Part shown: in pieces, positions 1-8,135 of the stretch | How the letters are laid out: every line of letters starts with the position of its first letter | How positions within the stretch are numbered: the first letter of the stretch is position 1 | NCBI GenBank assembly: GCA_963742955.1 | Contig: CAVUOA010000005.1 | Coordinates: forward strand, 1-18,994 | Direction of reading: 5' to 3' | Length of the DNA stretch: 18,994 nucleotides | From: CAVUOA01 sp963742955 | GTDB taxonomy: Bacteria > Bacteroidota > Ignavibacteria > Tepidaquicellales > OLB5 | The notes under the pieces: generated by a model | Databases searched by the model: none | Told to the model about the DNA's origin: nothing | The model's input: only the letters and a program-made list of their open reading frames with translations | Made by a program: the position numbers and the translations under genes

Positions 1-100
1 CTTTTAGTCTTTTAATCTTTCAAAATTCCTGAGATGCGTTCCCTACGGATATAATTAGAAGTGGAACATCCTGCTCAGCGGGAGGGACTAGTCCGAAGGA

Positions 101-114
101 CCCCTCCGGAGGGG
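101..114. repeat. 14-bp GC-rich perfect palindrome
   Basis: CCCCTCCGGAGGGG is its own reverse complement. It follows a second short palindrome, GGACTAGTCC at 86-95. It is part of the hairpin series in this spacer. Confidence 0.5.
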
Positions 115-154
115 GATGACTCATCATGCATTAAACCCTCCGTCATAATGGACA

Positions 155-175
155 CCTCCCTTTGGTAAAGGGAGG
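155..175. repeat. Inverted repeat, 9-bp stem
   Basis: CCTCCCTTT and AAAGGGAGG are exact reverse complements separated by GGT. The hairpin is stable but has no T-run on either side, so it looks like a REP-like element rather than a terminator. Confidence 0.5.
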
Positions 176-327
176 ACATATAACCCCTTTGTCGGGGCTG
201 CCTGCCCCGAGTACTTGGTGGTCACAAACAAAAAAATAATGTTAATCTGTGAATCTGTGGCAAACCGGATTCCCCCCCGCAAAGCTGGAATGACCCCGAG
301 TTCTCGGGGTTTCGCTTCGCTCAACAA

Positions 328-353
328 AAAGGCAGGAATTTACTCCTGCCTTT
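328..353. terminator. Terminator-like hairpin, copy 1
   Basis: A perfect 10-bp stem, AAAGGCAGGA / TCCTGCCTTT, surrounds the 6-nt loop ATTTAC. It has an A-run before it and T-rich sequence after it, so it could work in both directions. The same stem recurs at 461-486 with one base changed in the loop. Confidence 0.5.
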
Positions 354-460
354 ACAATTTTTATAGGACACTATAGTGTTGTGTTCTTCGAGCCTTTGAG
401 TCTTCGTGGCGTACTCTTGCGCAGCCTAAAGGCTGCTGCTACTATGCAAGGGTCAATACA

Positions 461-486
461 AAAGGCAGGATTTTACTCCTGCCTTT
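461..486. terminator. Terminator-like hairpin, copy 2 (possible dnaE-trxA terminator)
   Basis: The stem is identical to the hairpin at 328-353, with loop TTTTAC. It is followed by a T5 run on the plus strand and TTTT on the minus strand, so a bidirectional rho-independent terminator is plausible. It lies about 150 bp downstream of the trxA stop on the minus strand and could end the dnaE-trxA transcript. Other hairpins lie closer to trxA but lack T-runs. Confidence 0.45.
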
Positions 487-502
487 TTAAATTTTGTTTA
501 CA

Positions 503-522
503 GTCAAAGGCATGCCTTTGAC
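503..522. repeat. 20-bp perfect palindrome
   Basis: GTCAAAGGCATGCCTTTGAC is its own reverse complement. Its function is unknown. It could be a protein-binding site or part of a dispersed repeat. Confidence 0.5.
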
Positions 523-572
523 CTACATGTCCGCTTCGAGTCTTTGCGGCAACATCCCCCGTCCTTCGGACA

Positions 573-625
573 CCCCCTTCAAAGGGGGATTTTCCCGTAT
601 CACACTCCCTCTCCTTCGGGGAGGG
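573..625. repeat. C-rich/G-rich hairpin pair with TTCG loop
   Basis: A CCCCCTT / AAGGGGG hairpin (573-588) is followed by CCCTCTCC-TTCG-GGGAGGG (607-625) and a G-rich tail that runs up to the trxA stop codon. The second element has the form of a dispersed repeat I recognise from Bacteroidota-type genomes. The trxA stop codon lies about 14 bp from its edge. Confidence 0.45.
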
Positions 626-638
626 CTGGGGTGGGGTA

Positions 639-962
639 TTACGCGGGCTGAAGCTGACCGTCGATTTTTGACATGATTGTATTTTTCGGAACGGCGCCTA
701 CAATCTGGTCAACTACTTTGCCGCCTTTAAATATAAGCAATGTAGGAATGCTTCTAATTCCGTAAGTCATTGCAACCTGCGGGTTGTTATCAACATCAAG
801 CTTGCCGACTTTAGCTTTACCGGCATATTCGCTTGAGATTTCCTGTACAAACGGGGCTATCATTTTGCACGGTCCGCACCATACAGCCCAGAAATCAACC
901 AGTACAGGCACGTCTGATTTAAGCACTTCCTGCTCAAAGTTCGCATCTGTGAATTCTAACAT
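639..962 (-). CDS. trxA: Thioredoxin
   Basis: A 107-residue classical thioredoxin, a cytoplasmic dithiol-disulfide oxidoreductase that reduces protein disulfides and is itself recycled by thioredoxin reductase. The active site WCGPC is at residues 28-32, preceded by the usual VDFWA strand, and the cis-proline loop SIPT is at 71-74 (P73). The length fits the family (about 105-110). The start is ATG with a good ribosome site, AAGGAG about 9 nt upstream. It lies 34 bp after dnaE on the same strand, so the two are probably co-transcribed. The C-terminus (GQLQPA) ends at the edge of a repeat-rich spacer, so the last few residues may have been reshaped by repeat insertion. Confidence 0.96.
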   Translation of the reverse strand: MLEFTDANFEQEVLKSDVPVLVDFWAVWCGPCKMIAPFVQEISSEYAGKAKVGKLDVDNNPQVAMTYGIRSIPTLLIFKGGKVVDQIVGAVPKNTIMSKIDGQLQPA

Positions 963-996
963 TTAAGTTACTCCTTAATTTAAAAATATTAATAGT

Positions 997-3900
997 TTAA
1001 TTAATTATAATATTATTTTTACCGAAAGTTTCCGATAACATTATTGCAGTATTTACATCATAATTGAGTTTTATGTCAGTCAGTTCAAATGATTTTTCAA
1101 CATTCTCTCCTTTTAGAATATCAAACCGAATAATACAGTTCCCTCCATGGTCTGAAAATATTTGTTTGATATTTCTAAGCTTTTCCGGTGTAAAGCTCGC
1201 GGCGTCAATCTTAATTATCATCTCGTTTACAACAACGCCGGTGAGAGTTTTCCCGTTACCCTTAGCTTTAGGAGGCGTTAGCGGCTTGATTTCTTCAACA
1301 ATAACCTTAAACGCATTGCCGTTTTCTTCCGCTCTGCCGTAAATCGATACAATGAAATCATCCATTATTCTGTCCTTAAAATTCTCATAAGATTTTCCAA
1401 AAACAATGCATTCTCCCTGTCCCGTGAAGTCCTCTAAGTTAAACACGCAGAATCGGTTGCCTTTCTTGCTCATTTTTACTTTCACGTTTGAGATAATTCC
1501 GCACATTCTTACGTTTTTCGTGAGGTCTATTTTCTCGCTTTCTATATCGTTAGCATCGCCAAAGCGCAGCGTCGTGAGCCGGTTGACTTCCTCCTCATAA
1601 TCTGCCAGCGGGTGGGAGCTTACATACAGGCCGAGAACGGATTTTTCATACTGGAGCTTCTCACGGTCGTTCCAGTCATTTGTCTGGTGCATAAGTTCTT
1701 CAAGCTGTTCGATTGAGAATTTTTGCTCTTTGCCGAATATGTTAGTCTGCCCCGATTCAAGGTCAGCTCTCCGCGCGCCGAACTTTGACATTATGTGTTC
1801 ATGGTTCATAAACAGCTTTTGCCTGTTGGGGTCAAGCACATCAAACGCCCCGGCGTAGATGAGAGATTCAATTGTTTTTTTGTTAACAAAACGCGGGTCA
1901 ACTCTCTGGCAGAAATCCGCAAAATTTTTAAACTCGCCGTTTTTAACTCGTAAATTTGAAATATGTTCAACCGCATTGAAGCCAACGTTCTTAATTGATG
2001 AAAGTCCGAATAATATTCTGTTCTCTTCCTTATCGTCGATTGCGAAATCCGCAAAACACTTATTTATATCAGGCATACTTAGCTTTATTTTCATCCGCTT
2101 GCATTCATTAATCAGCAGAACCATTTCGTCCATATCATCCTTGCGGCAGTTCATCTGCGCCGTCATAAATTCAAGCGGGTAGTGTGTTTTAAGGTAAGCA
2201 GTGTAATATGCTACAACCGAATACGCAACGGTATGCGACTTATTGAAGCCGTAATCGGCAAACTTAAGTATTAACTTAAAAATTTCCTTGGCAGTTTTTC
2301 TATCGATATCATTTTTTACTGCGCCTGCGATAAACTCTTTTTCCTGCTCTTTCATCAGCTTCTCGTCTTTTTTGCCCATTGCGCGGCGGACTATATCGGC
2401 TTTAGCAAGCGAGTGCCCTGCAATTACCTGCACAATCTGCATTACCTGTTCCTGGTAAACAATTACGCCGTAAGTTTCCTTGAGTATAGGTTCGATTTTC
2501 GGGTGCGGGTATTCAACTTTTTTTCTGCCGTGCTTGCATTCAATAAAATAAGGAATCTGGTCCATAGGGCCGGGGCGGTAAAGAGCGTTCATTGCGGAGA
2601 GGTCATTCATATCTTTCGGTTTCAGCTTGGAGAGGTATTCCCGCATCTTCGGCTTTGAGAACTGGAATATGCCGACTGTATATCCGTTGGCGAACAGCTC
2701 GTAAGTTTCAGCATCATCAAGCGGAAGATTATCGAGGTCGATTTTTACGCCGTGGCGTTTTTCAATCAGGTCTATAGCCTGTCCGATAATTTTAAGCTCC
2801 TTAAGCCCGAGGAAATCCATTTTAATCAATCCTGCATCTTCAAGCATTTTCATATCATACTGTGTCATGTACACGTTTTCCATCTGCGGTGTTTTACTGA
2901 TTGGCACATAATCGGTAATATCCGATGGCGCAATCACCACTCCCGATGCATGTAAGCTTGCGTTCTTGTTAAGGTTTTCAAGCACAATGGCGTAGTTGAG
3001 GAGCTTTTTTCTGTCGGCAACCTCATCAAAGTATTCTTTGAACTCGGGGATTTCCTTGTAGCAGTCTTCCAGTGATTTCACCTTGCCGAAAATCGACGGC
3101 ACATGTTTTGTGATTTCGTTAATTGCATCGAACGGGTAATTCAGCACCCTGCCGACGTCTTTTAATACCGCTTTTGTTTTCAGCTTGTTGAACGTAACAA
3201 TCTGCGATACGGAATTTTCGCCGTATTTCTGCTTTGAATAATTTATAACATCATCACGCTTATCATCCTGAAAATCTATATCTATATCAGGCATGGAGAC
3301 ACGGTCAGGATTTAAGAAACGCTCAAATAGCAGGTTATAATCAAGCGGGTTAACGTTAGTAATTCCGAGGGCGTAACACACAAGCGAGCCTGCTGCGCTT
3401 CCTCTGCCGGGTCCAACGAGTATATTATTAGCTTTAGCATGCTTTATGAAATCAGCTACAATTAAAAAATACCCTGAAAACTGCATTTTTTTAATAACTT
3501 CAAGCTCTGTGTTAAGCCTTTCGGTTTCTGCGGGAGTGATATTTTTTATTTTATTTTTTAATCCTTCCTTAGCCAGCTTTTCCAGGTATCCGTCAAGGTC
3601 TTTTGCACCGGAGTTTTCGGGAATAGGGAAGTTGGGCATGTGGTAAACGCCTTTGGGAAGCTCGAGATTACATTTATCGGCAACTTCAAGCGTTGATTGT
3701 ATAGCTTCGGGAAAATCTTTAAACAGTTCGCACATCTGCTCCGCCGATTTAAAGTATACCTGGTCAGTTCCGTAGCGGAGGTCAACTTCCATGTTCTTGC
3801 CTTCTTTATCCCGCGAGAGGTCAGTGCTTATATAAAGATAAATGTTATGCGCAATGGCGTGTTCATGCTTAATGTAATGAACATCATTAGATGCAATGAG

Positions 3901-4569
3901 CTTTAATCCAAGTTCTTTGGCGAGCTTCGGCATACCCGCAAGAATAGGTTTTTCAAGCTCCATGCCGTGGTTTTGTATTTCGAGGTAAAAATCATCACCG
4001 AAGATTTCTTTATAAATGTTAGCTGCTTCTTTTGCCTGTTCGTAATCGTTATTTACAAGATGGGCTGAAACCACACCTCCTGCACAGGCAGAAAGAGCGA
4101 CTAATCCTTCGTAATGCTGCCGGAGGACTTCTATATCTATTCTTGGCTTGTAATAAAATCCTTCGGTATGTCCTATGGATATAAGCTTAATAAGATTGTC
4201 ATATCCTTTTTTATCTTTTGCAAGAAGCACCAAATGCTGGTAACCGCCTCTTTTCTTCTTTTCTGTGCCGTTAGAGCGGTCTTTTCCGTCAATAAAACCG
4301 CTTTCAGTTACATTATGTGAGTTATCTTTTCCCCTCTGCAGGCGTGAGCCTTTGGTGAGGATATACACCTCACAGCCTATAATCGGTTTAACGCCTTTAG
4401 AGCGCGCTTTTTTGTAGAACTCCATTGCTCCGTACATTACTCCATGGTCAGTTAAAGCGACGGCGGGCATGTTGTTTTCAACAGCGGCATTCACCAGCCC
4501 TTCGGGAGTGCAAATGGCATCCAGCAAAGAATAATGAGAATGATTATGTAGATGAATAAATTCCGCCAA
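997..4569 (-). CDS. dnaE: DNA polymerase III alpha subunit
   Basis: The replicative DNA polymerase catalytic subunit (1190 residues), which extends primers at the fork as part of the holoenzyme. The N-terminal PHP domain starts at once with FIHLHNHS (residues 4-11). The polymerase palm carries the metal-binding motif PDIDIDF (about residues 424-432), and GPGRGSAAGS lies shortly before it. The finger and helix-hairpin-helix regions follow, then an OB-fold from about residue 1020 (VRMCGIISNVKVK). The length matches DnaE1-type enzymes and there is no intein or frameshift. The start is TTG: the upstream in-frame stop TAG lies 11 codons before it, no ATG is available, and the PHP motif begins four codons in. 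No Shine-Dalgarno is visible. A TATATTTG box lies about 40 bp upstream. trxA follows 34 bp downstream. Confidence 0.97.
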   Translation of the reverse strand: MAEFIHLHNHSHYSLLDAICTPEGLVNAAVENNMPAVALTDHGVMYGAMEFYKKARSKGVKPIIGCEVYILTKGSRLQRGKDNSHNVTESGFIDGKDRSNGTEKKKRGGYQHLVLLAKDKKGYDNLIKLISIGHTEGFYYKPRIDIEVLRQHYEGLVALSACAGGVVSAHLVNNDYEQAKEAANIYKEIFGDDFYLEIQNHGMELEKPILAGMPKLAKELGLKLIASNDVHYIKHEHAIAHNIYLYISTDLSRDKEGKNMEVDLRYGTDQVYFKSAEQMCELFKDFPEAIQSTLEVADKCNLELPKGVYHMPNFPIPENSGAKDLDGYLEKLAKEGLKNKIKNITPAETERLNTELEVIKKMQFSGYFLIVADFIKHAKANNILVGPGRGSAAGSLVCYALGITNVNPLDYNLLFERFLNPDRVSMPDIDIDFQDDKRDDVINYSKQKYGENSVSQIVTFNKLKTKAVLKDVGRVLNYPFDAINEITKHVPSIFGKVKSLEDCYKEIPEFKEYFDEVADRKKLLNYAIVLENLNKNASLHASGVVIAPSDITDYVPISKTPQMENVYMTQYDMKMLEDAGLIKMDFLGLKELKIIGQAIDLIEKRHGVKIDLDNLPLDDAETYELFANGYTVGIFQFSKPKMREYLSKLKPKDMNDLSAMNALYRPGPMDQIPYFIECKHGRKKVEYPHPKIEPILKETYGVIVYQEQVMQIVQVIAGHSLAKADIVRRAMGKKDEKLMKEQEKEFIAGAVKNDIDRKTAKEIFKLILKFADYGFNKSHTVAYSVVAYYTAYLKTHYPLEFMTAQMNCRKDDMDEMVLLINECKRMKIKLSMPDINKCFADFAIDDKEENRILFGLSSIKNVGFNAVEHISNLRVKNGEFKNFADFCQRVDPRFVNKKTIESLIYAGAFDVLDPNRQKLFMNHEHIMSKFGARRADLESGQTNIFGKEQKFSIEQLEELMHQTNDWNDREKLQYEKSVLGLYVSSHPLADYEEEVNRLTTLRFGDANDIESEKIDLTKNVRMCGIISNVKVKMSKKGNRFCVFNLEDFTGQGECIVFGKSYENFKDRIMDDFIVSIYGRAEENGNAFKVIVEEIKPLTPPKAKGNGKTLTGVVVNEMIIKIDAASFTPEKLRNIKQIFSDHGGNCIIRFDILKGENVEKSFELTDIKLNYDVNTAIMLSETFGKNNIIIN

Positions 4570-4609
4570 TTTTTTGGTAAATTCTAAAGGAGGTGTTCCC
4601 TATATATTA

Positions 4610-4617
4610 CAAATATA
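4610..4617 (-). promoter_or_regulatory. Candidate -7 box of the dnaE promoter
   Basis: Read on the minus strand this is TATATTTG, matching the Bacteroidota -7 consensus TAnnTTTG. It lies about 40 bp upstream of the dnaE start codon. I do not see a good TTG -33 box 17-23 bp upstream, so confidence is low. Confidence 0.3.
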
Positions 4618-4898
4618 AGCAAAATTATTTTTAATTGGTTTCAGAAACGGGAACTTTAATAAACGCTAAGTTCGGAAAAATTTTATATTTGTATTTATAT
4701 ACTGAAAAAAACATTATATATTTAAGCGAGGGGAGACAATTAATTTAAGAAAACTATTTAACAATGATAATGAATCTAACCGGATTTATTATTTCAGAAA
4801 GATAATTTTCTCCCGCGCTCCCGGTCTTATTGAACTGATGTTTATCTTTCAACCTTCTGCATTCGGTTACACAACCAATTAATAATTTACAATAAAGT

Positions 4899-4926
4899 TT
4901 TACAGAGTATTTGGCTAATATATAAT
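4899..4926 (+). promoter_or_regulatory. Candidate promoter of the C25 peptidase gene
   Basis: TTTACA (4899-4904) and TATAAT (4921-4926) are 16 bp apart, about 40 bp before the start codon. This is closer to the sigma-70 form than to the Bacteroidota form, so it is only a suggestion in this lineage. Confidence 0.25.
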
Positions 4927-4965
4927 TACGCCATTTAACTAAAACTAATTAAAGGAAATCAAAAA

Positions 4966-7423
4966 ATGGAGAAATTTAAGAAGATTAATCTTTTCTGTTT
5001 ATTTGCTGTTTTGTTGATTTTTGCTGTTAATATTCATGCACAGGTTATTACCTACAGCAGCAGCTGGGGCGCGCAGGGAATGACACTGAAGAACCAGAGT
5101 GCATCCGCTGTAAACATCAATTATTCAATCACTTCTATGAACATAGAAGATGTTAATGTTAACGGAACAATGATGAAAGCGCCGAGGCTTGAAGGAGTTT
5201 TCCTTCCGAATAACCAGGGTGCGCCGGATTTAGCCGGAACGGGACGCTATATTGCTATTCCGCAAGGTTCTGAAGCTGTATTGAATATTAGGTCTTTCAG
5301 AACAGAGACCTATACAAATATCGATATTGCTCCTGCACCAAGAATCCCGTGGGATAATGAAGACGGCCCGGCGGAATTCAGCAAAAACATTGAGATTTAT
5401 ACTGCTAATGCTTACTACCCCGCAAACCCTGTTATAATTTCAGCGCCTACTCAAATAAGAGGGGTTGATGTTGTAATGCTTGGAATTACACCTTTCCAGT
5501 ATAACCCGGTAACCAAAGAGCTTATTGTATACAGGGATATAGACATTGAAATCGGTTTTATCGGAGGCAGCGGTCATTTTGGCGAAGACAGACTCAGAAG
5601 CCGCTGGTGGGACCCGATTCTTGAAGATGCTTTGTTTAACTATGCATCTCTGCCAGGGATAGATTATAACAGGCGCTTTAATACTGAAACTGCCGGCTGT
5701 GAATATCTTATCATAAGACCTGACGGAGCAGAATTTGCCAAATGGGCAGATTCAATTAAGAACTTCAGAGTTCAGCAGGGAATTTGCACCAAAATAGTTA
5801 CAATTACTGAGGTAGGCGGCAATGTTGCAACAACTGTTGAAAATTATGTTAATAACGCATATAATACATGGACACCTGCACCCGCAGCTGTATTAATGCT
5901 GGGAGATTACGGCACTTCAACTTCAAACAGTTTAATCAGCCCGATATACAATAACTATTGTGTTTCGGATAATATACTTGCTGACGTGAACGGCAACCAG
6001 ATGCCGGATATAGCTTTTGCAAGAATGACCGCCAACAACGAAGCACAGCTTCAGGTTATGATAACAAAGTTTCTGAACTACGAGCGCAACCCTCCAACAT
6101 CGGCTGCATTCTATGACCATCCCATTACTGCGCTTGGCTGGCAGACGGAAAGATGGTTCCAGATTTGCTCAGAAGTTATAGGTGGGTTCTTTAAAAATTC
6201 ACAGGGTAAACATCCAGTGAGAGTAAATGCTATGTACAGCGGCAACGCCCGGTTAACTGATGGTCAACCGCCACCAATACAGTACCGTTCTTGCTACTTT
6301 CGGACCCAGCGGTCAAAATTACATACCTTCTAACGCCTCAGGGAATTGGCGGATGGTCAGGCGGTACTGCTACAATGATTAATAATGCAATTAACGCAGG
6401 TTCTTTTATACTTCAGCACAGAGACCACGGGGGAGAAACAGGATGGGGAGAGCCTTCATACAGTAACTGCAAATATCAACAGCTTGACCAATACAGATTT
6501 AACATTTCATAATGTCAATAAATTGTCTTACCGGAAGATACAATTACGGCAGTGAATGTTTTGCAGAAAAATTTCACAGGTATACATATAATAACCAAAA
6601 CTCCGGAGCATTGGGGTTGATTGCTGCATCCCAGACTTCATATTCATTTGTAAATGATGCTTATGTTTGGGGAATGATGGATAATTTCTGGCCGAATTTC
6701 ATGCCGACATACGGCGCGATGTACTCGGAAAGGGGAGTACTGCCGGCATTTGGAAACTGCGCCGGAAAATATTTCCTCCAGCAATCAAGCTGGCCTTATA
6801 ATACAAGCAATAAGGAAGTTACCTACCACCTTTTCCACCACCATGGAGATGCATTCCAGACAGTATATTCCGAAGTTCCTCAGAACCTGACTGTTTCGCA
6901 CGCAAATACAATTGATGCAACTGATACTTCATTTACTGTTACAGCGAACGAAGGTGCATTAATTGCTCTTACATTCAACGGTATAATATTGGGAACAGGT
7001 ACGGGAACAGGCTCTCCGCTTAATATACATATCATAGGCGGTCAGAGTGAGCCTGATTCAATGGATGTGGTTGTAACTAAGCAGAATTTTTTCAGGTATC
7101 ATGCAAAAGTAAAAGTTATCGGTTATCCTGTAAATGTACCGCCGGTAACTGAAATTCCGAAGGTATATTCACTTTCACAGAACTACCCGAACCCGTTTAA
7201 TCCGGGAACAAAGATACAGTTTGCATTACCGAAATCTTCAATGGTAAAACTTGTAGTTTATGATATACTTGGACGTGAAATTTCTGCGCTTATAAATGAA
7301 AGAATGGATGCGGGATATCACTACTGTATATTCGACGGTTCAAATATACCGAGCGGAGTATATTTCTATAGGCTGGTAACCGAAGGGTTTACCGACACGA
7401 AGAAAATGACACTGATAAAATAA
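4966..7423 (+). pseudogene. Secreted C25 (gingipain-type) cysteine peptidase with T9SS type A sorting domain, frameshifted
   Basis: A secreted cysteine endopeptidase exported by Sec and then by the type IX system to the cell surface. The start ATG follows AAAGGAAA. A signal peptide (MEKFKKINLF...NIHA) comes first, then a propeptide-like region to about residue 235 and the C25 domain (from EYLIIRPDGAEF). The catalytic His is in HRDHGG (H488 after repair) and the Cys in INCLTG (C520). Their 32-residue spacing is close to that of gingipains. An Ig-like C25 C-terminal region follows, then the sorting domain (about 734-818: NYPNPFNPG, YDILGRE, GVYFYRL). As written the frame is open only to 6333. 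The remaining domain needs three further frames and ends in the frame of 6512-7423. Five single-base changes restore one 818-residue protein. These are either sequence errors or a real, recent loss of function. Confidence 0.85.
6258..6508 (+). other. Cluster of five single-base indels across the C25 catalytic domain
   Basis: Reading the conserved C25 sequence frame by frame shows: one base missing near 6261 (LTD / WSTATNT), one missing near 6281 (TNT / STVLATFGPSG), one extra A near 6332 (IPS / TPQGIGGWSGG), one extra T near 6468 (SYSN / NINSLTNTDLTF) and one extra T in the TTT run at 6505-6507 (DLTF / IMSINCLTG). Each join gives family-like sequence directly on both sides. The net change is +1, which explains why the downstream part lies in a different frame from the start. 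Confidence 0.8.
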
Positions 7424-7448
7424 CAGATATAAAGAGCAGATATCGATT

Positions 7449-7477
7449 AAAGTCCGGTGTAAAAGCCGGACTTTTTT
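7449..7477 (+). terminator. Rho-independent terminator of the C25 peptidase gene
   Basis: A 9-bp stem AAAGTCCGG / CCGGACTTT (7449-7457 with 7466-7474) and an 8-nt loop are followed by a T6 run (7472-7477). It lies 26 bp after the peptidase stop codon. The convergent minus-strand gene ends at its T-run, so the element may serve both sides. Confidence 0.85.
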
Positions 7478-7842
7478 AATATATACCCTTTTCTTTCAGG
7501 AATGAAGTTACAGTTGTGTTGTTCAGGTAAGTAAGTATCATAATACCGAATATAACGCTTACTATATTACCTGATAAAACTGTAACAATTTCTAGTATAG
7601 CAGCAAACTGCATTGTACTGAATGTACCGGTCAAATTAAGCTTGTTGAGCTTATTATAAGCCATAAAATCCATTACACAGCTTACAGCATTAATGAGAGG
7701 TACAATACCCAAGTAAACATCCTATACCGCAAGTAAATAAGCCTCCGAGAAGAGTTGTTCCGCCCCAGCCGAGAAAAACAAGTATATTTACAATTCCTGA
7801 AATAAGGAAAAATGTTCTTGATGTTTGTATTTCTGTTGGCAT
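7476..7842 (-). pseudogene. Small multi-helix membrane protein, frameshifted
   Basis: I do not recognise the family. The gene starts at the ATG at 7842 (MPTEIQTSRTFFLISG), 29 bp after the preceding gene, and reads about 45 residues to CGIGCLLG before running into a stop. The protein clearly continues in the next frame (IVPLINAVSCVMDFMAYNK ... SFLKEKGIY) to 7476. Removing one base of the GGG run (CCC at 7708-7710 on the plus strand) joins the two into one 121-residue protein with about three to four hydrophobic segments, so this is a one-base insertion or a sequence error. Its position in a run of small membrane-protein genes suggests an inner-membrane role. The function is unknown. Confidence 0.65.
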
Positions 7843-7871
7843 AAGGCAAAGTTATGAAATGAAGTAAAATA

Positions 7872-8120
7872 TTACAATACAAAACCGCCGAGTACCCATC
7901 GTATTGAGCCGAAGATAAGAGTTATAATACATAAAACGAATCCTGCGTTTGCAGGTGTTTTATATGTTTCTTTTGACGTTATCAAATGAATCAGGCTGAT
8001 GATAAATCCTATAAATGCTACAGGCAGTACAAACCAGTTCATCCATCCGAGGCAGGGGATAAATGCAACGAGCATTCCTGCTATTGAAATAATTCCAAGA
8101 GTTAAGCACAGTGTATTCAT
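7872..8120 (-). CDS. Small DUF4190-like membrane protein
   Basis: An 82-residue, very hydrophobic protein with about three transmembrane segments: LCLTLGIISIAGMLVAFIPC, NWFVLPVAFIGFIISLIHLI and AGFVLCIITLIFGSIRWVLG. The alternation of short helices resembles DUF4190 proteins, but there is no decisive motif and the function is unknown. If the preceding DUF2752 gene is frame-corrected, its stop overlaps this start as ATGA, the usual sign of translational coupling. The next gene follows after 29 bp. It is probably part of a small operon reading leftwards from the DUF2752 gene. Confidence 0.7.
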   Translation of the reverse strand: MNTLCLTLGIISIAGMLVAFIPCLGWMNWFVLPVAFIGFIISLIHLITSKETYKTPANAGFVLCIITLIFGSIRWVLGGFVL

Positions 8121-8135
8121 GTTTTTAATCTCATT

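Larger units (their letters stand above)
1..638. other. Hairpin-rich non-coding spacer
   Basis: I see no convincing gene in this stretch: the short open frames in it lack ribosome sites and read through inverted repeats. It is packed with short perfect hairpins and palindromes: 101-114 (CCCCTCCGGAGGGG), 155-175 (9-bp stem, 3-nt loop), 192-210 (7-bp stem), 293-310 (8-bp stem), 328-353, 421-436, 461-486, 503-522 (20-bp perfect palindrome), 561-571 (TTCG-type loop), 573-588 and 607-625. The stretch is less AT-rich than the promoter spacers elsewhere in the window. It resembles the mosaic of dispersed REP-like fragments found between convergent or unrelated genes in many Bacteroidota/Ignavibacteria genomes, but I cannot confirm copy number from this window. 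Confidence 0.6.
4570..4965. other. AT-rich divergent spacer between dnaE and the C25 peptidase gene
   Basis: This spacer holds no gene. It separates the minus-strand dnaE start from the plus-strand peptidase start and must contain both promoters. I see a TATATTTG box facing dnaE, another TATATTTG on the plus strand at 4684-4691, and a TTTACA / TATAAT pair near the peptidase gene. No tRNA or obvious structured RNA was found. Confidence 0.6.

Noticed and set aside
124..676. Short open frames in the first 640 bp (for example 124-327 minus and 494-676 plus)
   Set aside because: They run through inverted repeats, lack ribosome sites and signal peptides, and their translations show no family-like pattern.
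4586..4600. Perfect Shine-Dalgarno-like AAAGGAGGTG on the plus strand near the dnaE start
   Set aside because: No plus-strand start codon with an open frame follows, and it points away from dnaE, so it is probably chance.
6258..6508. Programmed ribosomal frameshifting in the C25 peptidase gene
   Set aside because: Five shifts in both directions within 250 bp, without slippery heptamers or stimulatory structures, cannot be programmed recoding.
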